Positions 12,923 to 23,693 of a DNA stretch of 64,000 nt are shown here, piece by piece. The stretch comes from Gossypium raimondii (Eukaryota > Streptophyta > Magnoliopsida > Malvales > Malvaceae). The translations under genes and the position numbers were made by a program. The stretch is taken from contig NC_068569.1 in assembly GCF_025698545.1 (NCBI RefSeq), positions 5,704,001 through 5,768,000 of the forward strand, written 5' to 3'. A model generated the notes under the pieces. That model saw nothing but the letters and a program-made list of their open reading frames with translations. It made no database searches and had not been told where the DNA came from. The first letter of the stretch is position 1, and every line of letters begins with the position of its first letter.

Positions 12923-13232
12923 TGCCATCAGTCCCTGTTTTTGTCCAAAATTTAGAATTTAATCTCTATACTTTTATTTTCAGTAATTTAGTCTCTCAAC
13001 TATTCAGATTTCAAATTTTAGATCAAATCGTTAACACTACTAGAATTATTACGTTAAATTTGTTAGCGTGACATTTTGAAATAAAAAAAATTACTTTCTC
13101 AATAGCCATGTAAGTAAAAAGATAAGGTTGCAATGAATTTGAGTTTAACAAAATAATTTTAACAATTGGATCTAAATTTTGAAATCTAAAAAATAAAAAA
13201 ACTGAATTCCTAAGGTTAGAGGGACTTATGGC
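12923..13232. mobile_element. MITE-like inverted-repeat element, about 310 bp
   Basis: The left end TGCCATCAGTCCCTG and the inverted right end TGCCATAAGTCCCTC match. Further in, AATTTAG, GATTTCAAA and TTTAGATC words also pair between arms. No convincing target-site duplication was seen, so the superfamily is undecided. It lies about 200 bp upstream of the MLO3-like start codon and may contribute promoter or leader sequence. Confidence 0.55.
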
Positions 13233-13429
13233 ACAATTTTTTTTCTCCTTCTTCGATGGTCCTGGTCCACTTAATTATTTTGAAATTAATTATGGGTGTT
13301 GTCCTCATTTATTTCTCTTGACAGATAGTGCCCTTATTTCTAATGCGTTAATTAATGGCGCTATCTTTTCTCTATTACTACTATCCTCGATGCTCATCGA
13401 ATCGTTGATGTGAAAAACCAACGAGTACC

Positions 13430-16400
13430 ATGGCTGCCGGGGAAGAATCCTCCACTTCTCGCTCTCTCCAAGAGACTCCCACTTGGGCCGTCGCTACCGT
13501 TTGCTTCGTCTTCATCTCCCTTTCCATTATCATCGAATACTTGATTCATCGCATCTCAAATGTAGGCAAATTAACTTCTTCATCTACATCAAAAAACAAA
13601 ACCCTCCTCCGTACCACATATATAGTAATTATACACTTGTTTAAACCATGTTTCGCAGTGGCTCAAGCGACGTAGGAAAATTGCACTCTTTGATGCCGTC
13701 GAGAAGCTTAAATCCGGTAAACTAAAACCACACAAATATATTTTGATAAATTGTTATCTTGGGTTCATATTTATATATATTTGTGGGGCTTGGTTTGTGG
13801 TTGCAGTGCTCATGGTGCTGGGTTTCATGTCACTTATATTAACTGTGAGTCGGAGCTTCATCTCCAAAATTTGTATACCCAATGAAGTTGCAAATTCTAT
13901 GCTTCCATGCCGGAAAACCCTTGATTCTATTAGAACTACCCAAGACTTGGGATACGACCAAATATGGAGCGTCCATGGATTGCATGAAAGAATATTGGAT
14001 GATGAAAATGTTTCTCCAGAGTACTGTGATTCCAAGGTTCCTTCTTTAATATTGAAACTAGATAGTTATTTTTTTGACTGATTTAGATGTTTTAATAGAT
14101 AAAATGGAAATGGCAGGGAAAGACGTCTCTAATATCAGAGGTGGGGGCGAACCAGCTGAGCATCTTCATCTTTGTGTTAGCGGGTATGCAAATTGTGTAT
14201 ACGGTGCTCACTATGGCTTTGGGAAGGGCTAAGGTTGGTCATTATTTCAAAATTATATTTAATTAATTAATTAATCCTACTTCTAAACTTATCCTAATTA
14301 ATTAATGTTAGATGAGGCGTTGGAAAACCTGGGAGAAGGAGACGCGAACGGTGGAATATCAAGCTGCCAACGGTGAACTTTTTTATCCCGTAATTATGAG
14401 ATTATAAGAAAAATATCAAAATTAATTCATTTTAAACTCGAAGCTATTAATTGCGAGAAAAAGAAAAGAAGGTGTTGAATCTAGAATCTAAGCTTATATT
14501 TTCTTTCCCTAATTAAATAGTGGGTCCAAGATATTTAATTCTGTAATATTGTAGTGGGATGTCAAAATCATCTCCTCTTTTTTCTATCAATAGAATATTA
14601 TTTAACTCGCTTTTATTCTGATTTTTTTATAATTTTTCCTCATTACCTGTCCAGATAAGTGTTTATATATATTTTGTGTATTTCTCTTTACAAACCACCT
14701 TTTGATATTAAAATTGAAAACTTGTGGGTCAAATTTTGATTCATAATTAAAAGGAATGAGGAGAATCATGGGGCTAAAAATTCCAATATAATATATATTT
14801 TAAAAATTAAATAATTTCCTAATTTCAATAGTGATCTTGTTGTTGTCAGCATTAGATGTATATCTACTTATTTTAAAAGAATGGATATTATACCCAAATA
14901 ATAATTAATTTTCCCGACATATTTCTGTAAACAAAATAATCGAGACCTTGTCTTCAATTTCCAATATAAATTCTCATCCATGTTTAGATTTGTATTAATA
15001 TTCTTTATTTTCTCCTATTATTACATTCATGTATTAGATCCTAATCGTTTTCGATTCACAAGACAAACGACTTTTGCACAACGCCATATAAACCCATGTA
15101 CAGACGCATCAATCCTTTTGTGGACTGTAAGTTTCATTTTCTTTTTAAATGCATCAATTTTGCATATATATATATCATGGTGATAACAAGTTACATTGGT
15201 GCAGAAATGCTTCTTTCAACAGTTCTTTAATTCGGTGGCGAAAGTTGATTACCTTACTCTACGCCATGGTTTCGTCGCTGTTAGTACTATCCTTTCTCAT
15301 TTATCATCATTAACAGTTATTTAATGCTGTTAATTGGGTTCATATATAATTTGCAGACTCATTTATCAGTAGGTAGTTCTTTCAATTTCCAAAAATACAT
15401 ACAACGATCACTGGAAGATGATTTCAAAATTATAGTTGGCATCAGGTACTGAAATCTGTCGTCCATTAGCACCATTGTTTTATATAAAAATAAATGAATG
15501 TTAATTCCATTAATATTTTGTGGTTTAATTTCATGGAGCAATGCAGCCCATTTATGTGGTTCTTGGTTGTTATCTTCCTACTAGTCGACGTACACGGTGA
15601 GTAGGTTTTCCTATTCTACTAGTCATGGGTTTGGCAAAAAAATCCGATTCTACTGTGTAGGACTGACAGACTTGATTTTCTTAATCTCTATTTTAAGTAA
15701 TGTGTTGTTTCAAACGATGTTTGAATTTGAACAGGTTGGAATGTATATCTATGGGTTTCATTTCTGCCATTGACAGTAAGCAAAGCACTAATTAAAAGAG
15801 TTTTAGTGTTCTTAAACAATTCTCAATTTTGACAATCTTCTCAACATGGGTTCAGATAGTGCTGATTATGGGAACCAAACTGCAAGTAATATTGGCAAAA
15901 ATGGCACACAGAGTGGAAGATCAGAACACTGTAATCCATGGAGCCCCTTTGGTGCAACCCAACGACAACTTCTTCTGGTTCAATAACCCCAAGTTTGTTT
16001 TGACCCTTCTGCATTACACTCTCTTTATGGTACAATTTTATCTGAAATTTGTTGTTTATTATACTATTTGTTGATTGAATTTAACACCTGATTTTTCCAT
16101 TACTTCCAATTCTCAGAATGCATTTGAGGTTGCCTTTTTCGTCTGGGTCACGGTACTTAATACTTGTTGTTAACCTCTTTCATTTTCTTTTCAAGAAATA
16201 ATCTCCACATTTACATCTGTATATGTACATTTATCTTCATTTCCAGACACAATATGGAATAAAGTCCTGCTACCATGAAAACAGAGAAATAATCGCCACA
16301 AGGGTGGTGTTAGCGTAAGCTCCAATTCCTTGGTTCTTTTCATTTTTTAAAATTTTTTTATTATAAAAGAAGTTAATTAAATAGTGACAAATATTATTCA

Positions 16401-16990
16401 AACTTTTCATTTGTATCTTAAGCATATTTAAATATTAAATATAATGGTATTTAATAATTATCCTAATTCCAAAAAATATAAATCATACGAGTTTAAATAT
16501 TTAAGATATGCTATTTTACAGTGTGACGGTTCAAGTCATATGCAGTTACGTTACTCTCCCCCTCTATGCTCTTGTGACACAAGTAAGGTTTATGCATATT
16601 CTTCATATTACGAAATAATCATGATGAAAGCAAAATCAGCTGTGGATTAATTTCATTTTTTTCATATATTCATAGATGGGATCAAATTTCAAGAGAGCTG
16701 TGTTGGAAGAGCAAACAACCAATGCAATAAAACAATGGCACGCCGGTGTGAAGCTGAAACGGAAAAAACAACGCCGATCTTCGCAGGCTGCTGCCGATGA
16801 TTTTCCGGAAAACAGCACCACCATTTCCACCGTGGATTCATCGTCTCATCAGCCTCCAACACTTGCTTCTTTCGAAATCTGTAGCTCTCCGGAGATACAA
16901 GAAGCTGGCCCTGCTATGCCTACCGTGGCAGTGGAAATACAAATGGCTTCCGTGGAGAAGAAATTAGAGAGAGATTACCGGGTTATCTGA
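13430..16990 (+). CDS. MLO3: MLO-like protein, AtMLO3 type, intact, 15 exons, 531 aa
   Basis: Exons: 13430-13561, 13659-13716, 13807-14036, 14117-14233, 14312-14372, 15038-15126, 15205-15279, 15357-15445, 15547-15596, 15735-15775, 15856-16029, 16117-16152, 16247-16314, 16522-16582, 16676-16990. Total 1596 nt, all phases agree. Seven-transmembrane MLO core; signatures [34 protein letters not shown] (exon 4), [19 protein letters not shown] (exons 5-6), [11 protein letters not shown] and [10 protein letters not shown]. The calmodulin-binding helix starts exon 15 ([22 protein letters not shown], key W448) and is followed by a basic run (KLKRKKQRR). The [15 protein letters not shown] and DPNRFR motifs recall Arabidopsis MLO3 rather than clade V. 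MLO proteins have been reported as calcium channels; the specific role of MLO3 is less clear. The largest intron (14373-15037) is AT-rich. It is transcribed away from the clade V MLO gene. Confidence 0.92.
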
Positions 16991-17299
16991 CCAATTACGA
17001 AGCCTTCTTTATTTATTTTTTGTTTATTTAATCTGTATAGGAATTATTAGTAGATAATCCTTTGCAAAATGATTCAACTAAGATACGAGCTACTTGTTCA
17101 TATCAGAAAATAGGGAAATAACATTTAAGTGGTTCTATTAACTTTTGTTCAAGGTTAAAATTTGACATGGTGACTAACTGAGCATTGAATTTTTTTTTAT
17201 TTAAGTTTATTATTTCCTTTATAGATTTTTATAATTTATTTTTATCATTACAATATTGAGAGATGAGAAATCAGGATAACAATATTAGTAGCAGACTTA

Positions 17300-17416
17300 A
17301 AATTTTTGCTAACAACTTTTTGACCTAGTGCCAAGTGTATTTGTGTTATAACATGAGAGCTTGAGTTCAATCCCTAACAATTTTACCTCTACCCCTAATT
17401 ATCAAAAAAAAAAAAA
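17300..17416 (+). mobile_element. SINE-like, tRNA-derived fragment with poly-A tail
   Basis: GACCTAGTGCCAAGTG (about 17321) resembles a pol III A box, and GAGTTCAATCCC about 30 bp further on resembles the B box GGTTCRANTCC. It ends in an A13 tract at 17404-17416. That arrangement fits a plant tRNA-derived SINE. Boundaries are approximate and no target-site duplication was confirmed. Confidence 0.4.
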
Positions 17417-17900
17417 CCCAAAGTTTGATATGTTATTTAAAATTAATTACTGAATATAAAAAAAATGTGTTAAACCCTACAAACTTTTCTCTTTTTTTTC
17501 TCTAAGTCATTTGTTTATTATATTTTGTTTTGCTCAACGGCGGTGTTAGCCTCTAGGTTGGCTATCGCCTGCTTTTTTTTTCCCTTCCCACCAACTCTTT
17601 CTTCCCACCAACTCTTTCTTCCTTTCTTCTTCTCATTCACTTCAGATGTTTTCTCTCTTTTTCAGTTTGCAGATCTATTTTGTGGGTATCTTTATTTTCT
17701 TCAAAAGTTATGATGGACAGATGACGATGCCTTTTGTTCACTAAAACTCCACTGGCCACCAGTAGTTTTTTTGGAAAGTGGGTGGCTCTTCGTAGTTTCT
17801 TAATTTGTTTTTGTTTTGAGAATATTTTAGAATAATAAATAAATTCACGAGTTGATTTGGACTCATGTTGTCTTAAGTTATTTTTTTTTTGTTTTTCCAT
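17417..17900. other. Intergenic, pyrimidine-rich, nothing firm
   Basis: Contains a short direct repeat CCACCAACTCTTTCTTC at about 17588-17621 and much T/C-rich sequence. No exon was recognised. Confidence 0.3.
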
Positions 17901-18320
17901 TTTTTAATAAGTCTTCAGTTTTAGAATTTTTTGTCTGCTCTTGTAGCATGGTTTTTGGTCTTATTTATGCATGTAATCTTAGTTTTACAATTGATTTTAG
18001 GGATGGTTTTGTTGTCATCCTCTATAGTTTGGTGAATGCTCGATTCTTTTGTCGATTTTTGCTCGTCACTTTGAACCATCCGGGGCTGATTTTCTTATTG
18101 TGTTAAGTGATTGCAATCTCTCCAGATATGTCGTGCTTGAGTTAGGACAAATTCAATTGTCAACGTGTCAGAATATTTTATTGATGCTGAGGCTAAAGCC
18201 TTTGCTATGTTAATGGAGCTTGTCCTTCCTCATCTACGACAAGTGTTCATTATTATTATTTCTTGAATTATATGGTTCTATTCATTGAATAAATTAATGA
18301 ATTTACCTTTTAAAAAATAA
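17901..18320 (+). mobile_element. Probable decayed LINE 3' tail
   Basis: A broken frame includes EAKAFAMLMELVLPHL (about 18188-18236), which resembles the AEAKA helix of LINE RNase H domains. The segment ends with CATTGAATAAATTAATGAATTTACC and an A-rich tail near 18312-18320, like plant LINE 3' ends. Support is weaker than for the two fragments between the MLO genes. Confidence 0.4.
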
Positions 18321-18402
18321 TTACGGAATATAAATTTGTTTGATAAACATGGTTTTAAATTATATTATTTGAGGGTTTTTTTTTTGTCTATTTATGTTTT
18401 TG

Positions 18403-18691
18403 GTTAAACTGTGATATTAATCCTCTACTTTGATAAAATTTGAGATTTGATCATTGCGTATAAAAATTTAAAATTAAGTCCTCTTACTTTTCTAATTAAA
18501 ATCTCTATCCAATCATTAATTCTTAGTATATCCCGTCAAAATTTATCAATTTGGCATGTCGATGAGGTTGCCTTCATATCATGTGACATGATTTACAACA
18601 AATAAACATGATAAGTTAATAAAATTTGATAGAAATTACTAAGGACAATAATAATTGCACAAAGATACAAGGACTAATAGCATATTTTAAC
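18403..18691. mobile_element. MITE-like inverted-repeat element, 289 bp
   Basis: Left end GTTAAACTGTGATATTAATC and inverted right end GTTAAAATATGCTATTAGTC align with few mismatches, and pairing continues inward with TCCT and TTTG words. No transposase is present. It resembles the element at 12923 in having a TTA(G/A)TCC motif near each end. The target-site duplication is not clear. Confidence 0.5.
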
Positions 18692-21600
18692 ATATATATT
18701 TTTTATATAAAATCATCAAAAATTAACATGAACTTGAAGTACACTGTAACTTTTAGACTTTCCATTTTACCATTTTAACCCATGTTTATAATTTTTTAAT
18801 AAATATAATTTTTACATAATATTTCAAACATTATTTATTTAATAATTGTAGAATATATAAAATAAACCATTTTTATATGATACAGACAATGATTTGTGAC
18901 TGTAATTATGGTCGTGATTGTGAGGTAAATGAAAATTGATACTATTATAATGATATGAAAACATGCTAAATTTAACTATCGGAGCAATTATGTACGAATA
19001 AAGCAAATGTTGGGAGGTGCAGCTATGATTGAATTTCTATTACAATCATGTGGTATCGAAACATAAACATGTTTGATGCCACCTAGTTGCCTACGTACCC
19101 CATCTATTAATCCATGTAAAATCACAATCAGGATCTAGGGTGGCTCCATTCGCCAATTGTAGGGCTAAGATGGATTATCAATTTAGAATGACAAAGATTT
19201 AACATTGTAAGAACCATCTAATCCATACAGTAACTGTAAACATGACATGTTGAGACAGCGACCATACAGATGAGACAGAGACAGAAAAAGCAAAAAACAA
19301 AGTAGAGGCCCATTTGGCTTGGTTCATAAAAGAAAGAAAGAAAAAACCTGGCCTGAACTGAAGTTCATTGGCTTGGATCATATCAGCTTGTTTCCTCAGT
19401 TATTTTAAAAAAAAACTTTGATAAATTGTATGTAATATATTTTTTAAAAATCTCATTAATTTAGAAATAAAATATTTATTTTATGATATAAAAATTTTGA
19501 TTAAATAATGGAAAACATGTGGGTCCATTGAATTGGGCTTGGAGTGGTTTACAACAAAACGATTTGGGGGCAGAGAGAAAATATTGGTGCCCACTTCGGC
19601 CCAATTATTACTTCAACCCATTAATAATTGAACTAAACGACACATTTTAGATATTTTGGCCATATTTCCACTCTTTTACCTTTTTAAAGTTTATGTTTTT
19701 GACACATTTTATAAAAAATAAAATAAAAAAATAGCACGATCCATTGTATTTAAACATAAAACATAATATTACTGTATATAGATGTGAAATATTTACATGT
19801 TTTAGGCCTCCAACTTTGACAAAGAGTTTCCCTCTTATTGTCGTTTCTTGTGAATCTGAGATTTTTCTTCTTCTTTCGTTTGGGGTAGTGATTAGGCCTT
19901 CCCGATTTTAATGAATCTTGCTCTCTTCCTATCGTAATTTTTGTCATGAAAAATGTCAAGTATAAAAATTTTATGAAATATAAAAAAGGAATGTTAAAGT
20001 TGATGGGGTTTGCATGTAAAATGAGACGTGCACCATTTTCGAATTGAAAGCGAAGGGTAAATAGAAGGCATCTAGTTTCGACACACAAATTTGGCGTATG
20101 TGGAAGCAATTACGTGCGACAAACAATAGTGCATGGGATTTGTAAAGTCATTGTAAGCAACTCATTGGGTTCCGAGTGTGAAATTGACATATGGTAATAT
20201 GAAATCAAAAATCATGATTTCACTTCTCTTCGTTTTAAAATTGTATTTCTGATTAATGCATTCATATTCATGTTATATTTTATATATTTATATTTGAATT
20301 ATTTTATACTTCTCTTAATTTGTTCAATTTAAACTTTTAGTTTTATCTATCAATATGATACCTCCCTTTAATTGTGTTAGTTTTTAACCTATTAGCCACT
20401 TAAATAATGTCCGGTGTCATTTTGTCAAAAATTTTTATTTTCAAAATAACTAAGGACTTGTGATTAAATAATCCAAAACACCTTTAATTGAAGCTTTAAT
20501 AAAAATCAATTAATTACTCTCATCATATTCAACCCAACAAATTTCGTCGTTTTTTTTTCCTCCTCTTATTTTCTTATATAATCTCTTTCACATGATAAAC
20601 TTCACTTTTTAGGAAACATAAATATAAAATCTCAAAAAGAAAAAGAAAAAAAATCAAAACAACCCTCATGAAGAATTTAAGCATGGTGCTTCGTTGCCGG
20701 TGATAAACTCAATTAAAAGAGAGGAGACACAAAAACTTGACGTTCATCGAAGTCTAAAAGGATTAGGGATTCCACATCATCTTTCACCACATTTTATTTT
20801 ATTTTTATTTTTAGTTCTTATCATGTAATCATATTGCATTCAATTTCTTTTATATATTTAAGAAACCAAAGGAATAAATTACTAAAAAAATCACGAGACT
20901 AGCCGATTTTACAATTGGAAGCTTTTTCTATACAATAATTTCTTTAGAATATTTTCTAGTGCCACTTCTGTGAAAATAAAATTTATAAAATATGTCTTTT
21001 ATAGACTCTAAGTCTCATTTTCCTTATTTTTATGGAATGTAAAATATGAGTATATATGGACTCATAATTCAATTGCAACTTGTTATTAGAAAATGTGAAA
21101 TTGCTTACTCTTTTAACTAACAACATAAGATTAAATGCTACACTTAATTTTTAAAAATTAAAGAAAAACATTTATACAACATTAAACTCTAACAAAATAA
21201 TACATTATAAACTCTTATACAAATATTATTGTTATAAAACAAGATCAATAAAAAAGAAGACAAACTTACACATATAATGTAATATTTTATATATAAATAT
21301 TAAAGTGTAAAATTAATAGAAATAATATAGTGACGTATATTTTAGTTGTTTTAATATGTTAAATATAGTTATAATTTTGTTACTAATTATAGATATTAGT
21401 GTATTAAACCATAGAGAAATGTAAATATTAAAATAAAACTAAAATAATATACTTCCTTATTATTATAAATTATAAGTGAAAATTTTGATATAAAATATTG
21501 AATAAAATATAAAAAGTCGATTAAATTTTTTTTGTTATAACAAAATATTAATATAGCATATGACTTTTATAGAGAAAGGGCGGATTATAATTGATTAAAA

Positions 21601-22329
21601 AACATGAGATAAATTGGTAAATAAAGTGGGAATAGAAGGATGGATTGGGTAGGAAAAATGTAGGCGAGCGAGTGGACAGTGGTGGGGGCCATGAAGCAGC
21701 GCCAAAGGCGCAGGCTATGCGATGCCATCACTCTCACTTCCTCCATCCTTTCTCGCGTGCATTTTACTTTTTCTTCTTCTTTTCCACTCAATTTTATTAT
21801 TATGAGAAAAAAACCCTATAAGATTCTTTTATGCCAGAATCCGCTTTCATTAATATACCTTCGCATGGTCGTTAGGACTTATGTAATCCCTTTTAAAGAA
21901 AACAATAAAATTTTAAAAATAATTTACAATTTGATGAATCAAAATGGTAACAGTTTAAAAATTAATTTAAAATAAAATACATCATAACATTCTAAAAAAA
22001 GGATATGTGCCTATTCCAAATCTTAACCTTTTCCGAGAAAACAAGGTGACGCGCTGAAGAATGTAGTGGGGAAAATAAGAAGACAGGATTGAAAAAAACA
22101 AAGATAGATGATAAGACTAGAGATTAATCCCAAAAACAAAAAAAGTGAAGGAGCAGCAGTTGCAGTCTGTCTGACTGACTCACTGAGCCCTAACAACTAA
22201 CAACACGCCCACGATAGTTGCTGCCAAAAGCTCCTCCTTTGGTCCCATGTTTCTTTCCTCTTCCAGCTTCTCCTTTCTTTCTATTTATTCGGGCTTAGCT
22301 TCAGCCCTCATCACTGTGGGTTTCATATA
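18692..22329. other. Long AT-rich intergenic region upstream of ARF4
   Basis: About 3.6 kb with no convincing gene. Open frames of up to about 120 codons (for example 19750-20109, minus) have no recognisable motif and no splice-linked partners. The GC-richer part at 22160-22290 carries TCTGTCTGACTGAC and may belong to the distal ARF4 promoter. TGTC is the core of auxin response elements, but one short match is weak evidence. Confidence 0.35.
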
Positions 22330-23288
22330 TTTTTAATACCCCCCCCTCAATTCTAGCTTGTATGAGAAACAACTTTAATATCAACTTTACATATTTAAAT
22401 ATTTTTAGTCTCACACTTTTTTTCATAAAAAAAAATCAAATCCAAACTATTCACAAATAAAAATATATAATAAATAAATTGGATTTAGATATTTAAATGC
22501 ATCTACACCTTAAACGGTGTAGAGAGATACTATATTACGGTGATCATTTGTCCTAAAATAAATAAGTTGCTTCAACATTAAGGGTGAGTTTAGCATTATT
22601 TTAAAAATATTTTAAATATCTAATGATTTCATTATCGTCACAACCTAAAATCTACCACTTATATATTTTCTTAAAACAACTTGAAAATTTGAAGTTTACA
22701 CTTTTTTTTATTAACAAAACCAGTCGCTGTATTGTCTTGGATTTTCTATATGTATTCTTATGTGTATTTTGTTAACCTAGTTTCAACATCACATACATAT
22801 AAATTAATTATACGTAAATTTATAATTTAAAATATTTATAAAATTCAAAAATTAAATTTATGAATGTATTTTATTTTTAAACAAAATAAAAACGTAAAAA
22901 TATTGTATCTCAAGTTAGTATTAATGTGTTGATATTTTGAAAGGAGATTTTGAATTAATGATAAATATACTTAACAATTTTTAAATTTTGTGATTGAAAA
23001 TATAGAATTAAAAAGAAGGGTTAAATGTAGGAAGAAGGAATGATAACTACTAGACAGGTTATTAAGAATCATCCCCTCTATCCGCCTAAACAGATATTTC
23101 TTTTCCTTGGATTTTACAGATTCTCATACATTGAGGAATATAGATAGATATTTTATTTGTTAACCCCTCCACTAAACACATTTTCCCTTCTCTTTTCATT
23201 GGATATCTTCTTGTCAAGTCCAAAAGCCAAAAGTCACTACCCCATATTGCCTTTTCTTTGCTGTGCTTACTACTATAAGCAATTGTCT

Positions 23289-23677
23289 ATGTTTGCTGTG
23301 CTGCTCCCCCTTCTCACTACCTGCTAATGGGAGGGAGGAATTATGCTTTCAATTCCTTCTTCTTCTTCTTATTTCACATAGCCTTTTCTTCTTTCTTCTC
23401 TGTCCCTCCATTTTCAAAAACATGACTGTCTTGTTCTTTTTCTATTCTTCATCTTATAGCTTTGTGGGTACCCCTTAAAAGGAATATCACAATTTTCTTC
23501 CCAATGATTTTGACTTCATTTCCTAGTTTTTTTTCCTCTAGTTATTCAGCTTTCTTGGGTACCCTTTACTCTCATTCTAGTTTTTTTTTTCGTAAATTTT
23601 CCTGTTATTATTCCGTTTGGTGGAGGCAGTTGGTAATTCGGTTGAACTTGCACTGTGGAGAAGAAAAAATAAAGTAA
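23289..23677 (+). promoter_or_regulatory. Chain of four upstream ORFs in the probable ARF4 5' leader
   Basis: Four ATG-started frames precede the ARF4 start: 23289-23327 (12 aa), 23327-23425 (32 aa), 23422-23478 (18 aa) and 23504-23677 (57 aa). The first two meet at TAATG (stop and start share one base). The second and third overlap in ATGA. All end before the main ATG at 23694. In Arabidopsis, uORFs in ETTIN (ARF3) and MONOPTEROS (ARF5) leaders are known to lower translation in a way that depends on ribosomal protein RPL24B. Whether this transcript includes all of them, or has a leader intron, cannot be decided from DNA. Confidence 0.55.
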
Positions 23678-23693
23678 AACTTGGGGGGTGTTC

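Noticed and set aside
19750..20109. 119-codon minus-strand open frame in the region upstream of ARF4
   Set aside because: No family motif, no plausible splice partners and AT-driven composition.
21585..21975. Overlapping open frames on both strands near a GC-richer patch
   Set aside because: Neither shows a recognisable domain; opposite-strand overlap suggests chance.
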